From Bacteroidia bacterium (GTDB lineage Bacteria; Bacteroidota; Bacteroidia; J057; JADKCL01): 64,000 nucleotides of DNA. The notes beneath the pieces were generated by a model, which saw nothing but the letters and a program-made list of their open reading frames with translations, made no database searches and was not told the origin of the DNA. Positions 52,993-63,200 of this stretch are shown here, piece by piece. The position numbers and the translations under genes were made by a program. The stretch spans positions 248,001 through 312,000 of the forward strand of contig JACJYV010000009.1 in assembly GCA_020635905.1 (NCBI GenBank), in the 5' to 3' direction. Position 1 is the first letter of the stretch; every line of letters starts with the position of its first letter.

Positions 52993-53179
52993 GGGTATAG
53001 CTTCGTTGGAAAACTGAGTTGGTAACTGAGCGAATTAATACACTCATAAAGATACCCCCCTTGGGAGGGGAAAGGATTTGAAATCGGGTTAAAAACTTAC
53101 ACATGAAAGATTTTAGCCTTTTTTTCATTTGGCTGCACCCTGACTTTGTCCTGATCTGCCTGAAATGATGAAAATTCCC

Positions 53180-53187
53180 TATTTTTG
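53180..53187 (+). promoter_or_regulatory. -7 box TATTTTTG of the menaquinone genes
   Basis: Perfect TAnnTTTG, 26 bases before the TTG start of mqnB. Confidence 0.5.
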
Positions 53188-53213
53188 TCTCAGACTCAAT
53201 TTGAAAAAGCCAA

Positions 53214-53891
53214 TTGAAAATCCTGATCTGTGGTGCAACAATTCCTGAAATGTCCCAAATATTTGGAGATATAGCGGGCCTGAAATTCGAAGAACATGGG
53301 AAAGCTGAATTAACCTTACATGGTCATCAGCTGGATGTTCTGACCACAGGAATTGGGATGGTCAATACTGCCTTTGAACTTGGGAGGTATTTTGCCCACC
53401 ACACTCCTGACCTGGCCATCAATGCAGGCATTGCTGGCTCATTTTCGCCTGAAATTGGCCCTGGAAGGGTGGTTCAGGTACGTTCTGAGAATTTTTCTGA
53501 GCTGGGTGCAGAGGACCATGAGAAATTTCTGGATTTGGAAAATCTCGGGTTTTCGCAATTTTCCCTTGGGGGAAGACCTGTTTTCAATCACCTGGAAAAT
53601 CCCACAACTCCTTTGGCTGGAATTCTTCATGCGAAAGGGATCACCGTGAACAAGGTGCACGGCAATGAAATTTCCATCGCAAAAGTCAAACAAAGGCTGG
53701 CCCCGCAGGTTGAATCCATGGAAGGCGCAGCCTTTTTTCAGGCTTGTTTGCTGGCGGGAGTACCCTTCCATGAAATCCGCGCCATTTCCAACTTTGTGGA
53801 GCCCCGCGATCGTTCCAAATGGCAGATTGGGGCGGCCCTCAAAGCGTTACGTGAATGCGTGCAAAATCTGTTGAAAGAAATTCAACCATGA
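53214..53891 (+). CDS. mqnB: Futalosine hydrolase
   Basis: 225 residues. A TTG start is used: the frame upstream reaches a stop at 53202 with no ATG, and TTG at 53214 is immediately followed by KILICGATIPEM. It is a nucleoside-phosphorylase-like fold: GIGMVNTAF, AINAGIAGSFS, and the ESMEGAAFFQACLLAGVPF block with RAISNFVEPRDRSKW, characteristic of MqnB. It hydrolyses futalosine to dehypoxanthine futalosine in the alternative menaquinone pathway. It overlaps mqnD by four bases. Confidence 0.94.
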   Translation: MKILICGATIPEMSQIFGDIAGLKFEEHGKAELTLHGHQLDVLTTGIGMVNTAFELGRYFAHHTPDLAINAGIAGSFSPEIGPGRVVQVRSENFSELGAEDHEKFLDLENLGFSQFSLGGRPVFNHLENPTTPLAGILHAKGITVNKVHGNEISIAKVKQRLAPQVESMEGAAFFQACLLAGVPFHEIRAISNFVEPRDRSKWQIGAALKALRECVQNLLKEIQP

Positions 53892-54727
53892 AAATAAAAT
53901 TAGGCTTCAGTTCCTGTCCCAACGACACCTTTATGTTTGACGCCCTGGTCAACGGAAGGCTGGATACGGGCGATCTGGAATTCGAAATTTACATTGGTGA
54001 CATCCTCCATCTCAACCAAAAAGCCATGCAGGGAGAGTTGGATATGGTCAAATTGTCCTATAATACCCTTGGCCGGGTGCTCGACCAATATGCACTGCTG
54101 GATGCGGGCAGCGCCCTGGGTTTTGGATGCGGTCCTTTATTGATTTCCAATGGTATGTATAGCCTGAGCGAAATGGAAACTTCAGGCAAAAGCATTGCCA
54201 TTCCAGGTCGTTATACCACGGCCAGCCTGCTGCTGAATTTCTACGCTCCCCAGTTAACCAATCGCCAGGAGATGTTGTTTCATGAAGTAATGCCTGCGGT
54301 GAAAAGGGGAGATTGCATTGGAGGGGTGATCATCCACGAAAATCGTTTTACTTACCAGCGCGAAGGACTGGTTTGCCTGCAGGATCTGGGAGCATTTTGG
54401 GAAGAAAAAACAGGGTTGCCCATTCCGTTGGGGGCCATTGCAGCCCGACGTTCTCTGGGGACGGAAATGATCTCAAGACTGGAAAATCTGATGCGCCAAA
54501 GCGTGGAATATGCTTTTGCCCATCCTGAGATTTCGCGGGATTTTGTCTGCGAATATGCCCAGGAAATGGAGGAAGAGGTGATGCAGGCTCATATTGGGTT
54601 GTATGTCAATGATTTTTCAGTCTCACTTGGCGCAAAAGGCCGCGAAGCAGTAGCCAGGTTATTTGCTGAAGGTGAAAAAATGGGTTTATACTCTACCAAT
54701 CCTACCCAAATTTTAAGCCTGAGCTGA
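53888..54727 (+). CDS. mqnD: 1,4-dihydroxy-6-naphthoate synthase
   Basis: 279 residues from the ATG at 53888 inside the mqnB stop region (ATGA). An earlier ATG at 53855 lies in mqnB. Periplasmic-binding-like fold without signal peptide: LGFSSCPNDTFMFDAL, IGDILHLNQKAM, IAIPGRYTTASLLL and GVIIHENRFTYQREGLV are MqnD blocks. It forms 1,4-dihydroxy-6-naphthoate in the futalosine route. It overlaps hldD by one base (TGATG). Confidence 0.95.
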   Translation: MKIKLGFSSCPNDTFMFDALVNGRLDTGDLEFEIYIGDILHLNQKAMQGELDMVKLSYNTLGRVLDQYALLDAGSALGFGCGPLLISNGMYSLSEMETSGKSIAIPGRYTTASLLLNFYAPQLTNRQEMLFHEVMPAVKRGDCIGGVIIHENRFTYQREGLVCLQDLGAFWEEKTGLPIPLGAIAARRSLGTEMISRLENLMRQSVEYAFAHPEISRDFVCEYAQEMEEEVMQAHIGLYVNDFSVSLGAKGREAVARLFAEGEKMGLYSTNPTQILSLS

Positions 54728-55707
54728 TGAATTCTTCCAAAAAAATCATTCTGACAGGCGCTGCGGGCTTCATTGGCAGTTGTCTGGCCGCCGACCTGAA
54801 CGCAGCCGGCGAGGATCAACTTATTCTGGTGGATGATTTTTCCCGCAAGGAAAAGGAATTGAATTATGCAGGCAAAAAATTTCTGGAACTGGTCACCCGT
54901 GATGAGTTTTTTCAATGGGTAAATGGTAGGAAAAATGAGGTTGGCTGGGTGCTGCATCTGGGTGCCCGCACAGATACAGCAGAGATGGATACAGCGCTCC
55001 TTAATCGCCTGAACCTGAATTACTCAAAGCAGATATGGTCCCTTTGTGCAGAAGCTGGAATTCCCCTGATTTATGCTTCGAGCGCGGCAACTTACGGGGG
55101 AGGAGAATTGGGCTTTGAGGACAGCCACGAACTGCCCTTTTCCCTCAAACCACTCAATCCTTACGGGGTTTCCAAAAATGAATTTGATAAATGGGCTCTG
55201 CAACAGGAAAAGGCCCCGCCATTTTGGGCTGGATTGAAATTTTTCAATGTGTACGGCCCCAATGAGTACCACAAAGGGCGCATGGCAAGTGTCATTTTTC
55301 ATGCTTTCAGACAAATTCAGCAAACGGGGAAAATGCGTCTTTTCAGGTCTCATCACCCTGATTTTGCGGATGGGGAGCAGTTGCGCGACTTCGTTTATGT
55401 GAAGGATGTGGCCAAAGTGGTTCGCTTTTTAAGGGAAAATCGGCCAGCCAGCGGGCTCTATAACCTGGGAACGGGCAAAGCCCGGACTTTTCTGGATTTG
55501 GTGCGGGCAGTTTTCCACAGTCTGAACCTCCCACCCGTCATAGATTTCGTCGATACGCCAGCTGATATCCGCGACAATTACCAGTATTTTACCGAGGCCA
55601 AAATCCAAAAATTGCTGAATGCAGGTTATTCAGGAGGGTTTTCAAGTTTGGAAGAGGGAGTGAAGGACTATGTGGAAAATTATCTTGTTCACAATCGCAT
55701 AAATTAA
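54727..55707 (+). CDS. hldD: ADP-L-glycero-D-manno-heptose-6-epimerase
   Basis: 326 residues. Rossmann fold with GAAGFIGS (about 13-20), an S-S/Y-x3-K type active site (ASSAATYGG … Y-G-V-S-K) and the family-specific KFFNVYGPNEYHKGRMASV and DGEQLRDFVYVKDV blocks. It makes the LPS heptose donor. Translational overlap with mqnD suggests one transcript for mqnB-mqnD-hldD. A -7-like TATCTTTTG follows at 55747. Confidence 0.93.
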   Translation: MNSSKKIILTGAAGFIGSCLAADLNAAGEDQLILVDDFSRKEKELNYAGKKFLELVTRDEFFQWVNGRKNEVGWVLHLGARTDTAEMDTALLNRLNLNYSKQIWSLCAEAGIPLIYASSAATYGGGELGFEDSHELPFSLKPLNPYGVSKNEFDKWALQQEKAPPFWAGLKFFNVYGPNEYHKGRMASVIFHAFRQIQQTGKMRLFRSHHPDFADGEQLRDFVYVKDVAKVVRFLRENRPASGLYNLGTGKARTFLDLVRAVFHSLNLPPVIDFVDTPADIRDNYQYFTEAKIQKLLNAGYSGGFSSLEEGVKDYVENYLVHNRIN

Positions 55708-55786
55708 AATTTTGGTCCGTTTTTTTCGTTTTTTGAATGAAATTGCTATCTTTTGCATGCAGGTAACCAATAAATTTAAAAGCTAA

Positions 55787-56419
55787 ATGGCCGTAAAATT
55801 TATTCTGAATATTAGTCTGATGTTTTCGATCCTTGCTGCCCCCGTTTTTCTGGCAGTGGCCGTCTGGTATAGAAATCATCTGGGAAAAGCCGTTTTCTCC
55901 TGGCATATTCCCGAAATGGTGCTCGTTACCATCGTCTATTTCATTACCTCGCTGTTGCTTTTTATCGTTGGATTTTCCTGTTTTTTCAGTCACTGGGGCT
56001 TTTTGGGGAATCTCGAAATGGGTTCCAGGCTGAGTGAACAATTCCTTTTGCTGGGAATCAGCTGCATTCTGCTGCTCTCAGGCATGACCATGATCTACTT
56101 TGGTTTGCGCAAAATTTTGGTGCAACTGGTCATGGAAAAGGGAATTATTATGAATGAAAAGATCGTACCTTTACCTCAATCCCTGAAATTAACCCGTTGG
56201 GATCAGATCGTCGATTATTACGTCGTGCCTGATTATCCAAATGCTGTATTCAATTTCATTGTTGGTGAAGAGAATCTTAAGTACAAGCGACAGTCGGTCA
56301 AAGTTCCCATCTTTCTCAAGGAGGATTTTCAGAATTTTCTGGAAAAGCAGCTTTATTCTGCCCAGGCCGACCATGCTGACGATTCCCGCATTTCAAGACC
56401 TTATTTCTCTGAAAATTAG
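55787..56419 (+). CDS. Three-helix membrane protein of unknown function
   Basis: 210 residues. Three hydrophobic helices (about 5-25, 45-65, 85-110) followed by a soluble part with KIVPLPQSLKLTRWDQIVDYYVVPDYPNA, reminiscent of membrane-bound PH-like domains. It is not assigned to a family. It begins 79 bases after hldD and ends 33 bases before the large kinase. Confidence 0.65.
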   Translation: MAVKFILNISLMFSILAAPVFLAVAVWYRNHLGKAVFSWHIPEMVLVTIVYFITSLLLFIVGFSCFFSHWGFLGNLEMGSRLSEQFLLLGISCILLLSGMTMIYFGLRKILVQLVMEKGIIMNEKIVPLPQSLKLTRWDQIVDYYVVPDYPNAVFNFIVGEENLKYKRQSVKVPIFLKEDFQNFLEKQLYSAQADHADDSRISRPYFSEN

Positions 56420-56452
56420 GTCCTTATCCCTTTCCCATAATACATTCTTTTC

Positions 56453-59400
56453 ATGAAGCCCGGCGCTAAATGGACGGGTAATCTGTTGATCGCGGCCAGC
56501 GGTCTTTTGCTTTTTTGTGCCCTGGGTTTGTGGATGCAGGATACCCTTACCTCCACCAAAGATTTGCTCGATCAGGTTGGCCATCAGATTGAAAAAGATT
56601 TTCAATCTCTGACTCTTCAAACGGAGCGGGAAGCGCCCATGGTGCTGCAACAATGGGAGGAAACTCACCAGTTACCGCCAGATCAGGGAGAGGTCCTGCA
56701 ACTCGTTTTTGACCGCGACAGTCTGCTGGTTGACTGGAGCAATGCAGATCAGATTCCTTCAGTGGATACCCTTCTGGGCTTGTGTTTCAAAGGAAATAAC
56801 CGGGCCATCATACAGGACGAAAAATCCTGGTATCTGCATCGCCAGGAAGGGCCTGAGCATACCCTGGTGTCCCTGATTCCCCTTTCGGTCAGATATTCCA
56901 TTCACAACGATTTTCTCACGAATTACGTTTTTCTGGGCCGCTTCAATGGCAAGCCTCAAATCCGGGAAAATCCCCGTCTGTTTCCCATTGAAATCCGAAA
57001 ATCGGGCTCTGGCATCGAGGTGCACGACCACCACGAAAAGTATATTTTCTCCATTTTGGCGAAAAAGCCTGACCTTTTTCGCTATCCCGTACGCCAGTGG
57101 ACCCTGATTTTGGGTGCATTTGGCATATTTTTCCTTTCCCTGCTGGCTTACCGCGTCCTTTCGGCCAGTATTGGCAAATCCTGGGCGGGCGCCATGGTGC
57201 TGACTGTGATCATTGGGGCCAGGCTGGCCATGATCCTTACGGGATTTCCCAATTCGTATTTTACCACCCGCCTTTTCTCGCCAGCTTTGCTGGCGCTCAA
57301 CCAATGGAACGCCTCTCTGGGCGACCTGACCCTCAACATCCTGATCGGGTTCCTGATCCTGTTTTTTGTGGGCAGACGCTGGTTTGCCCAGCTTTCCGTG
57401 TATTACCGCAAATGGCTGCAAAATCCGCTGCAGGCCTGGGCTTCCAATTTTATCTTCCTGGCCGTTGCCTGCGGGCTGATGTTGGTTTTTTTCAGGTTGA
57501 TGGAGGAAATTCTGAACAACTCAACCATCTATTTTGAATTCGTCAACATCTTCAAACTCGACTTTTACAGTCTGATGCTGTTTGTGGATATTGGGGGAAT
57601 ACTGGCCGGGCTGGTGATTCTGCTCTTACAATTATTGCGCTACACCCTCTATTTCATCCAGCATAATAAAAAGCAAAAATGGCTCAGAATTGGCACTTCT
57701 GCCATATTTGTGGGTCTTTTTAGCCTGATCTTCTGGGATGAAAGCATTGAAATTGCCCTGGGAATTGTACTTGGCCCGTTGTTGGGAGGTCTTCTTACAG
57801 GTCGCATTCGTTCCTGGAAACTATTCCGCACTGAATTTGTGGATTTCCTTTTTCTTCTGCTCACATTTGCCCTTTTTTCCACTCTTGTGATCGTGCGGGG
57901 CAGTCAATCCAGGCGAAATGCTGCCATGGAACTCGTGGCCAACCGCATTTCAGAAGAGCGCGATCTGATCATGGAATCCCTTTACGACCGTGCGGTCAAG
58001 GACCTGACCGACCAAAGTTTGCTGCTTCAATACGGGCTTTATAACGATACTATCATTGATCATTTTGATGAATGGTTGTACCAGTCCTTTTTTCAGGATG
58101 CCTTCAAAGGCTATCGCATGGGCATTTATGTGTATGACAGCACGGGCAATCGCCTGGACAGCCATCCTGAACGGCTGCCCGAGGTGAAAATCGGGCCCGA
58201 GGCTACGGTTTCGAGCGTGGGCGGGGTGACCATCACAGATCATCTCACTTTCCTGCCCGACCGGGGAGGACGGTATGAATTCATGTATCTGGGCATTATC
58301 AATAACTTCAATGTCAGGGATTTAGGCAAGACTCAGATTCAGGTGGAGATGTTCCCTTCGGGTTTTGATCAGGAGAAATTATACCCCCAGCTACTCCTCG
58401 ACGGACAGGTGCGGGATAAATCCACCATTCCCAAGGGGTATGAAGCAGCCCTGTACAGCAACGGAGAACTGGTGCGTAAAATCGGGGCTTCGCCCTTTCC
58501 TGTGAAGGCCAAAGATCTGCCTGAAATGCAGGAAAGCACCTTACTCAGATTGAAAAGGGAAGGTCGAATTCACCTGTTCAACAAAACAGATGCGGCCCGT
58601 GTGGTATGGGTGCGCACGGACCCGATTGGCTTCTATGACGGTGCCAATATCTTTTCCTTCATCTTCTATTTCTACATTCTGGCCTTCGTGGGCGCCTTCT
58701 TTCCCTGGTGGTTTTTGCAGCGCATCCGCACCGGGCAGAGCCCGGTCAGTCTGACCATCCGCAGTAAAATTCAGGTTTTCCTGCTATTTATCTCTATCAT
58801 TCCCCTGCTGGTAGTAATCTTTTTCCTGTCGCCCTACCTGAAAAACAGGTTTACCCGTGATACTTCGGCCACTTTGCTGATGGAAACTTCCCGCCTGGGC
58901 AATATGCTGAGCGAAAAATTCCTGACCTCCCGTCAGAATATTTCTGAAACCACCATTCGCAATGACCTGGAGTCGCATTTGCGGGAACTGGAGGAGGAAA
59001 TTTTCAAAGACATCAATTATTACGGTCCGGACGGAAAAATTCGCTTTACGACCCAGCCCGCCATTTATCAGATGGGCCTTTCCTCTGGATTGATGAATCC
59101 TTCGGCTTTCCGCGCCCTGAGAGACGGCCAGAATTCTGACCTGGTGATCGAAGATCAGCTCGGAAAAGTGACTTACTTTTCGGGCTATTACCCCATGGCT
59201 ACCCGCAACCACAAAATCATGGGGTACCTCAATATTCCTTTCCTGAGCCAGCAGGACGATGTGGACGAGCAAAGTCAGAGTCTGCTGGCCTTTCTGGTGA
59301 ATATTTATGTGCTTGTTTTCCTTTCCATTGGTATTCTGGGGGTGGTTTTGTCAAATGCCATTACCCGTCCTCTGTTGTTGTTGCAGCGCAAGATGGCCGA

Positions 59401-60205
59401 AACCCGCCTGGGCGGGCAGAATGAGCCCATTGAGTGGAAATCGCAGGACGAAATAGGGGAGATGATCCGTTCCTACAACCAGATGCTGGAAAAACTGGCC
59501 GAGAATGAGAAAAAACTGACCGCCACCCAGCGCGAACTGGCCTGGCGACAAATGGCAAGGCAGGTGGCCCACGAGATCAAAAATCCGCTGACGCCCATGA
59601 AGCTCAGCATTCAGCACCTGACCCGCAGTTGGAAAAGCCAGGCGCCAAATCTCGACACCATGTTTACCAAGGTGACCAACACCCTGCTCAGGCAGATTGA
59701 TTCGCTGGTGAATATTGCGAATTCATTTTCAGAATTTGCCAAAATGCCCGAGCCCAATAAGGTGCTTTTTCCGCTACAGGAAGTGATTCGCGAAGTGACC
59801 GACCTCTATGCGGCTACAGACGGAGTGCAAATTGAAGTCCATTTACCTGATGAAGAATTTTTCGTACTTTCAGACCGTGACCAGCTTTCCCGGGTTTATA
59901 ATAACCTGATTAAGAATGCAATTCAGGCCATGGAAAAGGAGGAGGGAAATATCATTGTGACCATGAACGTCGTTGAGAGAATGGCACGGGTTGAAATTCA
60001 GGATAATGGAAAAGGCATTCCCGAAGAGGTGCAGGAGAAGATCTTTCAACCCAATTTCTCCACCAAATCGTCGGGAATGGGGTTGGGATTGGCCATTGTA
60101 AGAAGGATCATTGAAAGCGCAGGCGGCACCATAGACTTTAAGAGTAAAGTTGGAGCAGGGACTACCTTCTATATCGAACTTCCTGAGGCAGATCGGTCGG
60201 CCTGA
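56453..60205 (+). CDS. Large NtrY-like sensor histidine kinase
   Basis: 1,250 residues. One N-terminal helix, an extracytoplasmic domain, a block of about ten membrane helices (about 215-490), a second extracytoplasmic region, another helix pair near 745 and 790, a Cache-like segment, a helix near 955, HAMP (about 970-1020), HisKA with phosphoacceptor H1040 (QVAHEIKNPLTPMKLS) and an ATPase domain (NNLIKNAIQAME, DNGKGIPEEVQEKIF, GMGLGLAIV). HEIKNPLTP is an NtrY signature. No response regulator is encoded nearby, so the partner is elsewhere. The last 56 bases overlap the next gene. Confidence 0.9.
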   Translation: MKPGAKWTGNLLIAASGLLLFCALGLWMQDTLTSTKDLLDQVGHQIEKDFQSLTLQTEREAPMVLQQWEETHQLPPDQGEVLQLVFDRDSLLVDWSNADQIPSVDTLLGLCFKGNNRAIIQDEKSWYLHRQEGPEHTLVSLIPLSVRYSIHNDFLTNYVFLGRFNGKPQIRENPRLFPIEIRKSGSGIEVHDHHEKYIFSILAKKPDLFRYPVRQWTLILGAFGIFFLSLLAYRVLSASIGKSWAGAMVLTVIIGARLAMILTGFPNSYFTTRLFSPALLALNQWNASLGDLTLNILIGFLILFFVGRRWFAQLSVYYRKWLQNPLQAWASNFIFLAVACGLMLVFFRLMEEILNNSTIYFEFVNIFKLDFYSLMLFVDIGGILAGLVILLLQLLRYTLYFIQHNKKQKWLRIGTSAIFVGLFSLIFWDESIEIALGIVLGPLLGGLLTGRIRSWKLFRTEFVDFLFLLLTFALFSTLVIVRGSQSRRNAAMELVANRISEERDLIMESLYDRAVKDLTDQSLLLQYGLYNDTIIDHFDEWLYQSFFQDAFKGYRMGIYVYDSTGNRLDSHPERLPEVKIGPEATVSSVGGVTITDHLTFLPDRGGRYEFMYLGIINNFNVRDLGKTQIQVEMFPSGFDQEKLYPQLLLDGQVRDKSTIPKGYEAALYSNGELVRKIGASPFPVKAKDLPEMQESTLLRLKREGRIHLFNKTDAARVVWVRTDPIGFYDGANIFSFIFYFYILAFVGAFFPWWFLQRIRTGQSPVSLTIRSKIQVFLLFISIIPLLVVIFFLSPYLKNRFTRDTSATLLMETSRLGNMLSEKFLTSRQNISETTIRNDLESHLRELEEEIFKDINYYGPDGKIRFTTQPAIYQMGLSSGLMNPSAFRALRDGQNSDLVIEDQLGKVTYFSGYYPMATRNHKIMGYLNIPFLSQQDDVDEQSQSLLAFLVNIYVLVFLSIGILGVVLSNAITRPLLLLQRKMAETRLGGQNEPIEWKSQDEIGEMIRSYNQMLEKLAENEKKLTATQRELAWRQMARQVAHEIKNPLTPMKLSIQHLTRSWKSQAPNLDTMFTKVTNTLLRQIDSLVNIANSFSEFAKMPEPNKVLFPLQEVIREVTDLYAATDGVQIEVHLPDEEFFVLSDRDQLSRVYNNLIKNAIQAMEKEEGNIIVTMNVVERMARVEIQDNGKGIPEEVQEKIFQPNFSTKSSGMGLGLAIVRRIIESAGGTIDFKSKVGAGTTFYIELPEADRSA

Positions 60206-63200
60206 CCGCATCCTGGTTCAGCTTTGGCTCCTGGTCCTGCCTGGAATCATACCTGCTTGGTCCCTGGCCCAAAATTCCGTTCCCCGTCGCGATTCCATTA
60301 CTTTTGAAAAGGATACCCTCGTTCTGCCCCAGAAATACATCGTGCCCTTTTCCTTTCAACTGCTCAACGGAAATCAGGAAGTGGATACCTCGGCCTACGA
60401 AATTCTTCCCCTCTCGGGCGCCCTGGTTTTGCGGGATAAAAGCCTGATTGGGCAGCCTTTGGTGGCGGATTACCGCTATTTTCCGCGCTTTCTGAACGCC
60501 TCCTACACCTTTCGCAAACTGAAGGTAGAAGTCAATGAAAAAGGCGATACCGTGGTCAATTACATTTCCTCCCGTTACAACCGCGAACAGGTGGAAGCAA
60601 TTGAGTTGGGCAATCTGCGCAAAAGCGGGAGCATTTCCAGGGGAGTCACGGTGGGAAATAAGCAAAGTCTGAACGTGACCAGCGGCCTGCGGCTGCAGGT
60701 GGAGGGCGATATTGGCGACGATATCAAGATTCTGGCTGCCATCACAGACGAAAATATTCCCATTCAGCCAGACGGAACCACCCAGCAGATCAACGACTTC
60801 GACAAAGTCTTTGTGCAGATGTCAAAGGGACGCAATGACGTTGTGCTGGGCGACTTTGAAATCAACCACAAGGGAACCTGGTTTTCCAATTTTTACCGCA
60901 ACGTTCAGGGCATTGCCGCCCACATCAACACAGACAAGATATCGGCCAGCGTCAACGGAGCTGTGGCCAAGGGTAAGTATTTTACCAATACCATTGCCGG
61001 GAAAAACGGGGTTCAGGGCCCGTACAGGCTGGTGGGCAAGAATAATGAACGCTTCATCATCGTGCTGGCGGGCAGCGAAAAGGTGTATCTCAACGGGGAC
61101 CTGATGACCCGGGGCGAAGCCAACGATTATACCATTGATTATAACACGGGCGAATTATACTTTACCTCTCAGCGTATCATCAACAACGTATCGAGGATTG
61201 TGGTCGATTTTGAATATTCAGACCGTTTTTACAACCGCAGCCTCATGTTTGCAGAATTTCATGGGAAATTTCTCAAGGACAAATTAAACTTTGGCTTCTC
61301 CTACGGTCGCGATGCAGACAACCAGAATGCGCCCATAGACCTCAGTTTCAGCGAGGCAGACCGCGATACCCTGCGCATGATCGGGGACGATAACACACTT
61401 GCCTTTACCTCGGGCGTGGATACCGTGGAATATAGCCCCAATACGATTCTCTACGAGCGGCGCGACACCACGATTGGCCTGGTGACTTACGAACGTTATG
61501 TCCTCTCTACCGTGGCCGAAAAAGCCATTTACAACGTCAGTTTTACCTATGTGGGCACAGGAAATGGCTATTACCTCCGCTCCTCCAAAACGGTGAATGG
61601 CACCGTTTTCGACTGGGTGGCGCCCGACACCTCGGGCAAGCCCACAGGCGATTACGCCCCCATAAAACTCCTGGCTTTGCCTCAGTTGCTGCAGGTGGCC
61701 GATTTCAAGGCCGACTATCAACTGACTAAAAAGGTCAAACTTTATTCAGAACTGGCCATCAGCAGCCGCGACAAGAACCGTTTTTCTCCCCTCGACGACG
61801 ACGACAACGTGGATCTGGCCAATAAGACCGGCATTCTGGTGGATAAAATCAGCCTGGGAGATTCAGTGAATCTTAAAGTGGATATCAGCCACAAATACAT
61901 TGGCGAGCGCTACACCAACATCGACAGGATCAATAAAATCGAGTATGGAAGGGAGTGGAATTTCGATGATCTGGGGGTGCAGCAGACGGAAAATGTGACC
62001 GAGGCGTTGGTGGAATTGAGGGTTAAACGGCAGTTGAAGCTGTTGGCCAATGCGGGGATTCGAACCATGGGGGAGGATCTTTTTACGGTGAAGCAGTTGT
62101 ATGAGGTCCAAAGCTGGCACAAATCCATTCAGGGAAAACATAAATTCACCACCGTGGCCACTGACAATCAGGCTTCGGGCGTTTATTCACGCTGGGACCG
62201 TCACAACGGGGACATTTATAAGAAAATGGGCTGGTTTAAGCCCGGGGTTGAGGTCTGGATTGAAAACAAAAAAGATACCCGCGCGGAGGAACTTCAGGAT
62301 GGGTCCTTCCGTTTTTATGACCTCAAGCCCTACATTCGCATCGTGGATGTGGAGAAATTCAGCCTCGACCTCAATTATAATTACCGTCTGGACCTGGCTC
62401 AGAAAGATTCAGTTTACCGCAAAAAATCGCTGGCTCATACGGAATACATCAAGTTTATCGTCAGCCCCGTGGAGAATCTGCGCCTCCAGAATACCACTTC
62501 CTACCGTGAATTTTACCTGCAGGACAGCGTCTTTGCCGAGGACGGTTTGGGCGATTCCAAAACCCTCATCACCAACTTTCAGGGCAATTATTTTACCAAA
62601 AACCGCCTCCTGTACTCCAACCTGATCTACGAAGTGACCTCAGAGCAGCTGGCCAAACGCGACGTGGCCTATATTGAAACCAATCCCGGGCAGGGGCAAT
62701 ACATCTGGGAGGATAAAAACGGGGATAATCAGCAGGATCTGGATGAATTTTTGCCCACCACGGACCCCACACTTTCGCCCAATTACATTCAGGTGGTCAT
62801 TCCAACCCGCGATTTGCGTCCCACCACCAACCTCAATTTTCAGGGCAATTTCAAACTGGATTTCAAACGGGTTTTTGATCGTTCCAAAAACCCCTTCAAG
62901 GAAACCCTGCGCAACTTCATTTCCATCACCAATTTTCGCCTGAGCCAGAAAAAGGAAGCTGGCAGTGCCCTGGAAAATTACCTGATCAACATCAAGCGCC
63001 TTTTTGCCGACACCACTTTGCTGGACGCGCGCTACACTTTCAGGGAGGATGTTTACTTTTTTCAGAATAATCCTGTGGGTGACCTGAAATTTTCCTTTTC
63101 TGACAATAAATCCATGCTGTTTCTCTCTGTGGGGCAGGAATTTCGTTCAGTCAAATTCTGGGGTTCCAATCAGAGGTTGAATTTTGGCAAGAATAAAAGC

